Shown piece by piece: positions 34,559 to 42,854 of a stretch of DNA of 64,000 nucleotides; the stretch's first letter is position 1, and every line of letters begins with the position of its first letter. Below the pieces are notes generated by a model, which was given only the letters and a program-made list of their open reading frames with translations, did no database searches and was not told the origin of the DNA. The position numbers and the translations under genes were made by a program. The stretch is taken from the NCBI GenBank assembly GCA_038230255.1, contig JBBRNP010000008.1:106466-170465 (forward strand), written 5' to 3'. The DNA comes from AV40 sp038230255. Lineage in GTDB: Bacteria > Verrucomicrobiota > Verrucomicrobiia > Chthoniobacterales > UBA10450.

Positions 34559-35501
34559 ATGCATCCAAGAGAGCATTCCCATTTCCGGAAAACACACGAC
34601 TTCGTTCCTGATTTTTCCAAGGCGGAACAGCGAACCCGGATGGTGATCGGCCTCACCGCCGTGATGATGGTTGTGGAGATCGCCGCCGGTCTCATGTCCC
34701 ACTCGATGGCGTTGCTGGCCGATGGCTGGCACATGAGCACCCATGTGATCGCCTTTGTGATAACGGCCCTCGCTTACTATTTCGCGCGGCGACACGCCGC
34801 GAATGAGCGATTCAGTTTCGGGACGGGCAAAATTGGCGTGCTCGGCGGATTTGCCAGCGCTGTGGTGTTGTCAATCGTGGCGTTTTTGATGGCCGGCGAA
34901 TCAACCCGGCGCCTGTTCCTTCCGCTGACAATCCATTTTAATGAAGCAATCGGCATTGCTTGCATTGGATTGCTCGTCAATCTCGGTTGCGCGTTCCTCC
35001 TTAGCGGTGCACATCACCACGGCCATGACCACTCTGCCGGTCATCATCATGATTTAAATTTGCGCGCCGCCTATCTGCATGTCCTCGCGGATGCATTTAC
35101 ATCGTTGCTCGCAATCCTGGCATTGACCGGCGGAAAATTCTTCGGCTGGTCGTGGCTCGATCCGGCTGTCGGTTTGGTCGGGAGCGGCGTCGTTTTTTCC
35201 TGGGCTTACAATCTTTTGCGCGACACCAGCGGCATCTTGCTCGATCGCACGCCGGCCTCCTCCGATTTACCCGACGAAATCAGGCGGGCGGTAGAAAGCG
35301 ACGGCGATTCAATGGTGACCGATCTCCACGTCTGGCAGGTGGGCGCCGGAAAATTTGCTGCGATCGTTTCGATCGTCGCCCACGAGCCCCGGCCCGTCGG
35401 ATTATTATCGCGGCCTGTTCCGCGAACACGATGAACTCGTGCACATCACGATCGAGACACAACACTGCCACGAAAAGCACGAGACGGTGACCAGCTCTTG
35501 A
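34559..35501 (+). pseudogene. Cation diffusion facilitator (CDF) transporter with one-base frameshift near its end
   Basis: An H+-coupled zinc/cobalt-type exporter of the inner membrane. Six helices, the metal-site motif SMALLADGWHMSTHVI and its partner HVLADAFTSLLAI, and a His-rich loop (HHHGHDHSAGHHHD) are present. The frame starting at 34559 runs out of phase after HEPRP: the original frame ends at 35434 with an unrelated tail. Dropping one C near 35393-35395 restores SDYYRGLFREHDELVHIT, the family C-terminus, to a stop at 35501. That stop overlaps the next start (TTGA). Either a sequencing error or a recent mutation. Confidence 0.82.
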
Positions 35502-36265
35502 ACGGCCAAATCACTTTCTGGCAGGTTGCCGCGGCCTACGTATTCGCAATAGTCGGCGGATCGATCAGCGCTTTGCTCCGCTTAACGCACAAACCGCTTT
35601 GCGCGTTGATCAGCTTCGCGGCTGGCACGCTGCTGGGCGTGACGTTGTTCGCGATTTTGCCGGAAAGTTTAAGAAATTGCCCATGGTGGGCGGTCGCCGT
35701 TGCGGCCGGGACCGGGTACGCATTCTTTTTCTTCGTCAGCAAATATGTTCATCACGTTTGTCCCGCTTGCGCCGCCAGCCATTTTGACGCTGACTCGACA
35801 AAACATTTCAGCGAGATCGCTTCCGCATTGATTATCGCGCTGGCAATCCACAGTACGACGGACGGATTGGCGCTCGGAATTGGACAGGAAACGCAAGTGA
35901 CCGCAGCCGGTCAATGGTCGCTCTTTTCTGCTCTTTGTATTCACAAAATTCCGGAAGGCCTCGCCTTGGGCGGCCTCTTGATTGGCGCCGGCTTTCGAAG
36001 AGGGCGCGCACTCGGTTGGGTCGCGGCAGTAGAGGCCACCACCCTGTTAGGTGGAATAATCGGATTTTTCTTTCTGGCAAGCAGGTCAACATTTTGGCTC
36101 AGCCTGTTCATGGCCCACGTCGGTGGCGGATTTCTCTATCTGGCCGCCCACGCCGTACTGGGAGAAATGTTGAAACACGGCAAAGCATTGGTCCTGAAAA
36201 GCTTTTCGCTTGGGGTCGGATTAATCGGCGGCCTCAATCTCTTGCTCAGAACTTTAGCATCGTAA
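35498..36265 (+). CDS. ZIP family metal transporter
   Basis: A 255-residue membrane protein starting with TTG, which overlaps the CDF stop by three bases. The metal-binding helices are marked by HSTTDGLALGIGQE (helix 4) and ALCIHKIPEGLALGG (helix 5). It is expected to import or equilibrate zinc, iron or manganese. The pairing of ZIP with CDF and a ZnuA/ZnuB pair gives uptake and export in one run of genes. The 10-mer at 36290 lies 25 bp after its stop. Confidence 0.9.
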   Translation: MNGQITFWQVAAAYVFAIVGGSISALLRLTHKPLCALISFAAGTLLGVTLFAILPESLRNCPWWAVAVAAGTGYAFFFFVSKYVHHVCPACAASHFDADSTKHFSEIASALIIALAIHSTTDGLALGIGQETQVTAAGQWSLFSALCIHKIPEGLALGGLLIGAGFRRGRALGWVAAVEATTLLGGIIGFFFLASRSTFWLSLFMAHVGGGFLYLAAHAVLGEMLKHGKALVLKSFSLGVGLIGGLNLLLRTLAS

Positions 36266-36382
36266 CGACGCGAAGCTCCGCGGCCCAGATGTCGATCTTG
36301 CAATTTCCGCAGAATTTACCGCAACCAAGACGGGTAAAATCCGTTGATTTTGACGATGACCCGTTGTAATTCCTCTCCCCCG

Positions 36383-36940
36383 ATGAAAATGCCAATCGCC
36401 TTTTCGATCGTCCTTGCGATTGGAATAATTTCGCAGGCCCTTGCGAGTCCACCTCCGGGGAGCGAAGCCAACAAGGGAGCCGTGAATGGGATCGCGCTAC
36501 CCGGCACTACCACCGGCGCAAAGACAGAGGGCCCACCGAACGAAAATAATACTGACGAAAGCGACGACACTCTTTATCGCGGCAAGACCAGCGAATCGGA
36601 GAATCCCATGGCACGGGACGACGGACGTTTGCACTTCAAAACTCGCCCGAAGGAGAAGATCCAGGAAGTTGATTCGCTGAAGAAGCTGCAAAGCAGCGGG
36701 ACGGACCCGAGGTTTCAAAGCAACCTTCTCTTTTCCGGTCCAAGCTCGATCGAGCATATTACCGGCGAGGCGAATGAAACAGCCGACGCAGAAGATGAGG
36801 GAGATCCGCGCTTCAAAACGAAGCGCTTGGTTTTCACAGCCGATAAAAAGGACGAATCCAAGCAAGCGCAATCGGCTTCCACTCCATCTCCCACTCCTTC
36901 GCCTACAGCATCGCCAGCGGCGAACTCGCCTAAACCGTAA
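36383..36940 (+). CDS. Secreted low-complexity protein
   Basis: From ATG 36383 the product has 185 residues with a signal peptide (MKMPIAFSIVLAIGIISQALA). The mature part is hydrophilic and charged, with two similar segments (GRLHFKTRPKEK, DPRFKTKRLVF) and a Ser/Thr/Pro-rich C-terminus (SPTPSPTASPAANSPKP) like a wall-spanning linker. No known domain. It is followed closely by convergent lysS. Confidence 0.6.
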   Translation: MKMPIAFSIVLAIGIISQALASPPPGSEANKGAVNGIALPGTTTGAKTEGPPNENNTDESDDTLYRGKTSESENPMARDDGRLHFKTRPKEKIQEVDSLKKLQSSGTDPRFQSNLLFSGPSSIEHITGEANETADAEDEGDPRFKTKRLVFTADKKDESKQAQSASTPSPTPSPTASPAANSPKP

Positions 36941-36965
36941 TCCGTCGCGGGTTGCGAACGAAGCG

Positions 36966-38465
36966 TTAGTCGCGCTTCGGCTTTAAAAGCGGAAACAAAA
37001 TCACATCGCGGATAGATTCGGCGCCGGTAAACAACATCGCCAAACGGTCGATTCCCAGACCAAATCCACCCGCCGGCGGCATGCCGTGTTCGAGCGCGAG
37101 CAAAAAATCCTCGTCGATTTTCTGCGTTTCTTCCCCGGCCTGTTCCAATAGCCGCTGCCGCTGCACGTCGGGATCGTTCAGCTCCGTGTAGCCGGGAGAC
37201 ATTTCCACTCCATTGATGATGAGTTCGTAAACATCGACCAACGATGGATCGTCCGCGTTCTGTTTCGCCAACGGCACTAATTCCTTCGGGCAATGGGTCA
37301 CGAATAATGGATCGAAAGTTTTTTCTTCCACCAATTTTTCAAAAACGTGCTGTGTCACTTCGAAATCGGCCAGTTGCGGCAGGATTTCGAGCTTTAACTC
37401 GCCGCTCGCACGTTTGCGCCGTTCCCCGCTGGAAATGTCGAACCAATCCTTGCCCGCAACCTCGCGGATAAGATCGACATATCGAGCGCGGCGCCATGGC
37501 CGCTTGAGATCGATCGTGCGAACCACTTTTCCATCGGCATCGCGATGTTCGATTTGGAGGGGCACGCGCTGTCGTGCCCCACTTTGAGGCGCCGACGGCG
37601 CGGCGCCCTCCAATTTTTCGCTCGCCTGACAAATCAATTCTTCGATCAGGTTCGCCATTTTTTCGAAATCGGCGTAGGCCCAGTAAACTTCGAGCATGGT
37701 GAATTCGGGATTGTGCTTCCGGGAAATGCCTTCGTTCCGAAAATTCCGGTTCAATTCGAACACTTTGGTGAATCCGCCAACCAAAAGGCGCTTCAAATAG
37801 AGTTCCGGAGCGATCCGTAGATAAAGGTCGAGCCCGAGCGCTTTGTGGCGGGTGCTGAATGGCGCAGCCGCTGCGCCGCCGGCCACCGTTTGTAAAATCG
37901 GCGTCTCCACTTCGGCGAAACCCCGGTCTTCCAGGAACCGGCGAATTTCGCGCACCATCAAGATGCGTTTTTGAAATGCTTCCCGCGATTGCTCGTTCGC
38001 GACAAGATCGACATAACGCTGCCGATAGCGCGCTTCGACATCCTGCAAGCCGTGCCATTTTTCCGGCGGCGGCCGGAGCGATTTGGCCAGGACTTCGAAT
38101 TTGTGCGCCTTCAACGTCGGCTCGCCGGTCTTGGTCAAAAAACAGGTGCCTTCCACGCCGACGAAATCGCCGAGGTCGAGCAGATTGAAAATCTCCATCG
38201 CCGGCGCGCCGATCTCTTTCTCGTGGAAATAAGCCTGAATCCGGCCGGTCGCGTCTCGAAGGTCGATAAAGTGGCTCTTGCCCATGTCGCGATGCGCGGT
38301 GATTCGGCCGGCCGCGCGCAGCGAGTCGCCCTCCTTGAACGCGTCCCGGACTTCTGCGATCGAGCCCGACGTTTCGAATGCGCGACCAAAAGGTTCCACC
38401 CCGCGGGCCCTGAGGGCGGCGAGTTTCTCGCGGCGTTGCGCAATCAATTCATCTTCCGGCTCCAT
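36966..38465 (-). CDS. lysS: Lysyl-tRNA synthetase, class II
   Basis: A 499-residue enzyme charging tRNA-Lys. The N-terminal OB-fold domain (about residues 50-150, SHFIDLRDATGRIQ) is followed by class II motif 1 (RFLEDRGFAEVETPIL), motif 2 (ELNRNFRNEGISRKHNPEFT) and motif 3 (GFGLGIDRLAML). It is monocistronic. Two 10-mers, 37470 and 38004, both encode the tripeptide Val-Asp-Leu after Arg-Tyr, from unrelated parts of the protein. Confidence 0.97.
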   Translation of the reverse strand: MEPEDELIAQRREKLAALRARGVEPFGRAFETSGSIAEVRDAFKEGDSLRAAGRITAHRDMGKSHFIDLRDATGRIQAYFHEKEIGAPAMEIFNLLDLGDFVGVEGTCFLTKTGEPTLKAHKFEVLAKSLRPPPEKWHGLQDVEARYRQRYVDLVANEQSREAFQKRILMVREIRRFLEDRGFAEVETPILQTVAGGAAAAPFSTRHKALGLDLYLRIAPELYLKRLLVGGFTKVFELNRNFRNEGISRKHNPEFTMLEVYWAYADFEKMANLIEELICQASEKLEGAAPSAPQSGARQRVPLQIEHRDADGKVVRTIDLKRPWRRARYVDLIREVAGKDWFDISSGERRKRASGELKLEILPQLADFEVTQHVFEKLVEEKTFDPLFVTHCPKELVPLAKQNADDPSLVDVYELIINGVEMSPGYTELNDPDVQRQRLLEQAGEETQKIDEDFLLALEHGMPPAGGFGLGIDRLAMLFTGAESIRDVILFPLLKPKRD

Positions 38466-38572
38466 GCGTCGCGGTTATGGAACGCTCTCTTCTTACATTC
38501 CGCAATTGGAAATGCCAGTCCGGCTCGGACTTTATTGGTTTGCCAATAAAACATCGGCGATGACATACTGCC

Positions 38573-38657
38573 GGTGGATCGGCCGCTCCGCGGGCGATGC
38601 TAAATAATTGCGGCTTCGCCGCACAATTATCATCGAGCTCGGAGAGCTCGATCCACC
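38573..38657. repeat. Cloverleaf-type intergenic repeat, copy 3 of 4
   Basis: An 85-bp copy, reversed relative to copy 1. Its right arm reads ATCGAGCTCGGAGAGCTCGAT, where both sides of the stem differ from the other copies in a way that keeps pairing. It ends two bases before the ATG of the next gene. Confidence 0.85.
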
Positions 38658-38659
38658 CA

Positions 38660-39130
38660 ATGCCACTCGATTTACCCAAAACTACCTCGAAACGCGACGG
38701 GCCACTGGTCAAGCAGTTCTCCGTTTTTCTAGCGAACAAAGTCGGCGCCATGCTCGACATCGTGAAATTACTGAACGCAAACAGCTGTGATGTCGTCGCC
38801 ATGAGTGTCTCGGAGTCGACTGACTCGGCAATTGCTCGATTGGTCGTGAGCGATCCCGCGGGCGTGGAAAAACTGTTTCGGCAGAACAATATCGCCTATG
38901 GAATGTGCGAGGTCTTGGTTGTGGAAATGAGCGAAGTTGCGACCGAACTGGCGAAACTTCTGGCCGCGCTTTTTATGGCCGAAGTGAACGTGCATTTCAC
39001 TTATTCGCTTCTGATGCGTCCTCGCGGTCAGGCTGCCCTCGCTCTTCACGTCGATGATAATGAATGCGCCATCTCGGTTTTGACTGGCGAAGGTTTTCAA
39101 CTTCTGAGCCAGTCGGACATCTCGCGCTAG
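38660..39130 (+). CDS. ACT-domain protein
   Basis: A 156-residue protein with two ACT-like units: FSVFLANKVGAMLDIVKLLN (about residues 20-85) and a second from about residue 90 with VTELAKLLAALFMAEVNVHF and ALALHVDDNECAISVL. Such proteins sense amino acids, often as regulators of synthesis enzymes. The ATG at 38660 follows the repeat directly, so the repeat supplies the 5' leader. The frame extends upstream through the repeat but without meaning. Confidence 0.82.
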   Translation: MPLDLPKTTSKRDGPLVKQFSVFLANKVGAMLDIVKLLNANSCDVVAMSVSESTDSAIARLVVSDPAGVEKLFRQNNIAYGMCEVLVVEMSEVATELAKLLAALFMAEVNVHFTYSLLMRPRGQAALALHVDDNECAISVLTGEGFQLLSQSDISR

Positions 39131-39179
39131 GCGAGCGAGTTGACAGCCGCGCAGAGTTATCTACAGAAATCATTCACCC

Positions 39180-40304
39180 ATGGCGTCTCTTTCCTTTGTT
39201 TCCGGGTCGCGAACCGACAAGAGCTTTCAGGTCGGGCTCATCCTGGTCGTTCTTTTTGCGGTGGCGGAATTTTTCGCCGCGAGCTTTCATTACATCAGCC
39301 GCATGCGCCCGGCACAGACGGCTGTGGTTGCTCCGCGAACAGTGCCGGCCCCGCTTCCGTCCGTCGCGCCTTCCGCGCCGCCGGTCGCCTTGGCGGTCGC
39401 GTCTCCTGCCGCCGTGCTAACGCCGGCAACATCGACAATCTCCGTGGCGGATCGATTGCGGAAGCAGGCCGACGCGGCCCGGGAAAGTGGCGACACCGTG
39501 AGCGCGCTCGCGCGCTTAAACGAGGCTTCGCAGCGCGATCCGAAAAACGCCGAAGTCCTTGCCGAAATCGCAATGATTCACGAGTCGACCCAGAATTTCG
39601 ACCGGTCGGCCGACACTTGGCGCAGGGTCCTGCAGATCGGTCCATCCGCTGGACCGCTCTACGAATTGGCGGACATGAAATTGAAACACGGTGTTCCGGT
39701 GCCTCCGGGTCAAGCTACCGGTTCAGCGCTTGATGCTGGAAAACCCGCGAGTGCGCTTGACGCATCGAGCGTTCGCAGTTCTGGGGAAGGAATTCCGGCC
39801 GGATCCACCCTCGCTATCAGCGAAGTAACCGCGTCGGAAACGCCCGACGCGGATTCGGAAACGAACCTGATGTTGCGCATCGCGGTCAAAAAACGGCCGA
39901 ACGCGGTGATCGATCACACCAAGGTGAAGATCCAGGTTTTCTTTTACGACGCAGTCGGCGATAACGACATCCCCAAACTGACCGACGCCGACGTCAGCTA
40001 CGAATGGCTCACGCCCAATCATGACTGGGCCGACAGCAATAGCGAGACGCTGGCGGTGACTTACATTCGCCCGAAATCCAAAGGCAAATCGGCTGAGTCG
40101 GACCTGGCGGCTGCGGCCGCGGCGGTCAATCCGGCCAAGAAAGGCAAGCCGGTGAAGGCAAGCCCCCCGCCTGAGGGTGGCTCGCGCAAATATCTTGGTT
40201 ACATCGTGCGCGTTTATTATAATGATCAGCTCCAGGATAAACGCGCCGAACCGACCAGACTCTTAACTCTTTTTCCAGCGCCCAACACCGCTCCGCCGCA
40301 GTAA
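39180..40304 (+). CDS. Membrane-anchored protein with a TPR-like segment
   Basis: A 374-residue protein with one N-terminal membrane helix (about residues 17-35), an Ala/Pro/Val-rich linker (residues 45-85), a TPR-like region ARESGDTVSALARLNEASQR and DPKNAEVLAEIAMIHESTQN, and a C-terminal beta domain. It is followed by a TAATG-overlapping gene, so the two are coupled. I do not recognise a function. Confidence 0.65.
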   Translation: MASLSFVSGSRTDKSFQVGLILVVLFAVAEFFAASFHYISRMRPAQTAVVAPRTVPAPLPSVAPSAPPVALAVASPAAVLTPATSTISVADRLRKQADAARESGDTVSALARLNEASQRDPKNAEVLAEIAMIHESTQNFDRSADTWRRVLQIGPSAGPLYELADMKLKHGVPVPPGQATGSALDAGKPASALDASSVRSSGEGIPAGSTLAISEVTASETPDADSETNLMLRIAVKKRPNAVIDHTKVKIQVFFYDAVGDNDIPKLTDADVSYEWLTPNHDWADSNSETLAVTYIRPKSKGKSAESDLAAAAAAVNPAKKGKPVKASPPPEGGSRKYLGYIVRVYYNDQLQDKRAEPTRLLTLFPAPNTAPPQ

Positions 40305-40987
40305 TGCAATTGCTCATCGTGCACCGCGACTCTGAGATGGGGGAAGCGCTGGTGCGAATGGTGACGAGTTATACGCGCCACCAGTGCGAACTTGTCGGGA
40401 GCGATGTCGCGGCCATGGATTGGGCGCGGCGTCATCAGCAATGCAATCTTCTCCTGACCCAACTCGAAGCCGACGGGATTGATGGGCTCGCGCTCGGTTC
40501 TTCGCTCAGCGAAATTTTTCCTGCGCTCCAGGTTTTGTTTTTTCCAAATTATCCGGCGGCGGACCGACGACTGGAGATTGCCGAAACCAAGGTTTTTCCG
40601 GAGCCAATCGAAGGAGACGATTTGGTGACTGCAATCGAGCGGGCCGAGAATGCGCGGCCGAATGCGCCTGATCTTTTCCATGTGGTCGATGTTTTGCAAA
40701 TGTGTTGTCTCAGTCGCCGCAACGGCGCCCTCCAACTGGTTAAAGAAACAAAGAACGGGCTCGTGTTTCTCCGTGGCGGCAAAATTGTGCACGCCGAAAC
40801 AACGACCGCGCGCGGACGCGACGCGCTGCTCGAGATGGTGAGCTGGGAGTTTATTGAATTCGCATACGAACGCAGTGTCCGCCCGCCACTCGAGACGATC
40901 ACCGCCGCGTGGAACGATATTTTAATCGACGTGGTCACAGCCGGGAAACAAGAGAACTCGATCAAGTCGCAGCGCCGATCCGCTTAA
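40304..40987 (+). CDS. DUF4388 (PATAN)-type regulatory protein with receiver-like N-terminus
   Basis: A 227-residue protein. Residues 1-115 look like a degenerate receiver (LLIVHRDSEMGEALVRMVTS, LLLTQLEADGIDG) without a clear phospho-acceptor set. Residues 120-215 fit DUF4388 (LFHVVDVLQMCCLSRRNGAL, GLVFLRGGKIVHAETTTARG), a domain found in gliding and signalling proteins. Its ATG overlaps the previous stop by one base. Confidence 0.72.
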   Translation: MQLLIVHRDSEMGEALVRMVTSYTRHQCELVGSDVAAMDWARRHQQCNLLLTQLEADGIDGLALGSSLSEIFPALQVLFFPNYPAADRRLEIAETKVFPEPIEGDDLVTAIERAENARPNAPDLFHVVDVLQMCCLSRRNGALQLVKETKNGLVFLRGGKIVHAETTTARGRDALLEMVSWEFIEFAYERSVRPPLETITAAWNDILIDVVTAGKQENSIKSQRRSA

Positions 40988-41034
40988 GCCACTTTCCTAT
41001 GCAACTACGCGGGTTTGCGGTAGTTTACATTTTC

Positions 41035-41907
41035 ATGAAGTTGCGCTGGACGCTGGTCTGCCTTTGCTTCGTCGCCAGCACCGCCGCCGCGCAAATCCAG
41101 GTCGAGCTAAGATTTCCGCGCTTGCAATACATCGCCTACGAGCCGGTCGTGGCTAATCTGGTCGTCACGAATCTGGCCGGACGCGATGTCGATCTTCGCG
41201 ACGCTGATGGTCAGTCGTGGTTTGGCTTTGAGGTGACTGGAAATGAAGGCCGGTCCATCGCCCCGATCTCGAATGCCGGAACCGAACCGCTCAACATTGC
41301 CGCCGGCAGACGGGTGACTCGAAAGATCAACCTGACCCCGTTGTTTGGGGTGCACGATTTTGGCGCATACCATGTTCGCGCTCATATTTATTTTGCCGAT
41401 CTGAACAAGTTCTATTATTCCCAGACGAAAGTTTTCGAAGTGACCGATGCGCGACCGATCTGGCAAAAAACAGTGGGCGTTCCTGAAGGAGAGGGCGCTT
41501 CCGGAAACGCGCGCACCTATTCGCTCATGACCAACCGTTTTCCCGATCACACTTCGCTCTACATCCGGGTCGAAGACAAGGACAGCGGGATCGTTTACGC
41601 GACTTACTCGTTAGGCCAGGTCATCACATTCGGAGAACCGCAGACGGAATTCGACCGGTCCAATCAACTTCATGTTCTTTACTGCGCCGCTCCGCGAAGT
41701 TGGTCTTACGCTCGGGTCGGTTTGAATGGCGAGCTTCTTTCGCGCACCAGCTTTGCCGAAACCAAAACGAGGCCGCGGCTTGTGCATTCTGAAGAAGGCG
41801 TGGTAAAAATTGCCGGCGGCATGATGGACACACCGGTTACGCAAGCAACCCGCGAGACCGCGCCGAAACTTTCAGCGCGACCGCCCAACGCACCGAAGGA
41901 CGATTAA
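41035..41907 (+). CDS. Secreted protein of unknown function
   Basis: A 290-residue protein with signal peptide (LRWTLVCLCFVASTAAAQ) and a beta-sandwich-like body: EPVVANLVVTNLAGRDVDL, FGAYHVRAHIYFADLN, and SGIVYATYSLGQVITF. Layout resembles intermediate-filament-like or Ig-like domains. The end is separated from the amidase gene by 2 bp. The 10-mer at 41187 encodes Val-Asp-Leu. Confidence 0.65.
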   Translation: MKLRWTLVCLCFVASTAAAQIQVELRFPRLQYIAYEPVVANLVVTNLAGRDVDLRDADGQSWFGFEVTGNEGRSIAPISNAGTEPLNIAAGRRVTRKINLTPLFGVHDFGAYHVRAHIYFADLNKFYYSQTKVFEVTDARPIWQKTVGVPEGEGASGNARTYSLMTNRFPDHTSLYIRVEDKDSGIVYATYSLGQVITFGEPQTEFDRSNQLHVLYCAAPRSWSYARVGLNGELLSRTSFAETKTRPRLVHSEEGVVKIAGGMMDTPVTQATRETAPKLSARPPNAPKDD

Positions 41908-41909
41908 CA

Positions 41910-42854
41910 ATGCGAAAACATTCTCTTTATTTCAGCTTGTTTCTCGCCGCCTCATTCACCGCCACGGCTGTTCATGGTTTGCCCGCTCCGAGCACTCTTT
42001 CCACGCGAGAAAAGCGCGCCGTCGCGCCACGCCCGACCCCCGTTCCGCGTGTTCAGACGCGCGCCGTCGTCGTCCCCGAAGGTAGCCGTCCTTCGACAAC
42101 GGTTGTGATCGATGCCGGTCACGGCGGATTCGATCGCGGTGGAATTGCAGGCCAACGCGTCCCTGAAAAGACCATGAATTTGGATGTCGCGCAGAGACTC
42201 AAAGCGGTGCTTACCGCCCAGGGATATCGAGTCGTGATGACCAGAGAAAGCGATGTCTTCGTTCCATTGGGAACTCGCGTCGCGATCGCGAACTCTTATC
42301 GGGACGCGATCTTTGTTTGCATTCACTTCAATTCCGCGCCTCGCAGAGCGGCCAGCGGAATTGAAACGTACTTTTATAGTTCCCAGAGTTTGCCGCTCGC
42401 TTCTGCCATCCACTACTACGTGGCTGGCGGCGCGCCCACTCGAAACCGCGGCGTCAGGCGCCGTGGCTTTTTCGTCCTGCGAAGGACAACAATCCCGTCG
42501 GTGCTGGTGGAATGCGGATTTCTGACCAACGCGACCGAAGCGGGCTACGCTCAGAGCTCTGCCTACCGGCAAAAACTTGCGGAAGAAATTGGGCGCGGCG
42601 TTCGTGAGCGCTCGCTGGTAGCGAGGACTTCAGCGGATAACCGGCTTGCGGCCAACAACGCGAGCGTTCCGCTCCAGCCGTTCATCGATCAAACCCACTA
42701 TCGGGATCCGGACCTTTCCCGCTCGAAACGCGGTAAGCGAAGCTCGAGGAGCTCATCAAGATCGACATCGTCCAAGCGCAAGCATTCCTCCGATTCAGAT
42801 TCGGGGACAAAAAGCAAAAAGAAGAAATCTGCCGCGGCGAAGACGGAGGATTAA
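41910..42854 (+). CDS. N-acetylmuramoyl-L-alanine amidase (Amidase_3)
   Basis: A 314-residue exported zinc amidase that cleaves peptidoglycan stem peptides. It has a signal peptide (residues 1-24), a Pro-rich linker, then the catalytic domain (about residues 68-232). Zn ligands sit in VVIDAGHGGFDRGG, the Glu after PEKTMNLD, and VCIHFNSAP; the catalytic Glu is in VLVECGFLTN. The C-terminal 50 residues are a Ser/Lys/Arg-rich tail (SSRSSSRSTSSKRK) that contains the 10-mer at 42758 as Arg-Ser-Thr. The stop is directly followed by the next gene. Confidence 0.92.
   Translation: MRKHSLYFSLFLAASFTATAVHGLPAPSTLSTREKRAVAPRPTPVPRVQTRAVVVPEGSRPSTTVVIDAGHGGFDRGGIAGQRVPEKTMNLDVAQRLKAVLTAQGYRVVMTRESDVFVPLGTRVAIANSYRDAIFVCIHFNSAPRRAASGIETYFYSSQSLPLASAIHYYVAGGAPTRNRGVRRRGFFVLRRTTIPSVLVECGFLTNATEAGYAQSSAYRQKLAEEIGRGVRERSLVARTSADNRLAANNASVPLQPFIDQTHYRDPDLSRSKRGKRSSRSSSRSTSSKRKHSSDSDSGTKSKKKKSAAAKTED

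Noticed and set aside
35152..35490. Open frame overlapping the CDF gene end
   Set aside because: It covers the region in a third frame with an Arg-rich product; the frame-restored CDF end explains the sequence.
35838..36265. Alternative minus-strand frames under the ZIP gene
   Set aside because: The plus-strand frame has the HKIPEG metal motif and helices; the minus-strand products have neither.
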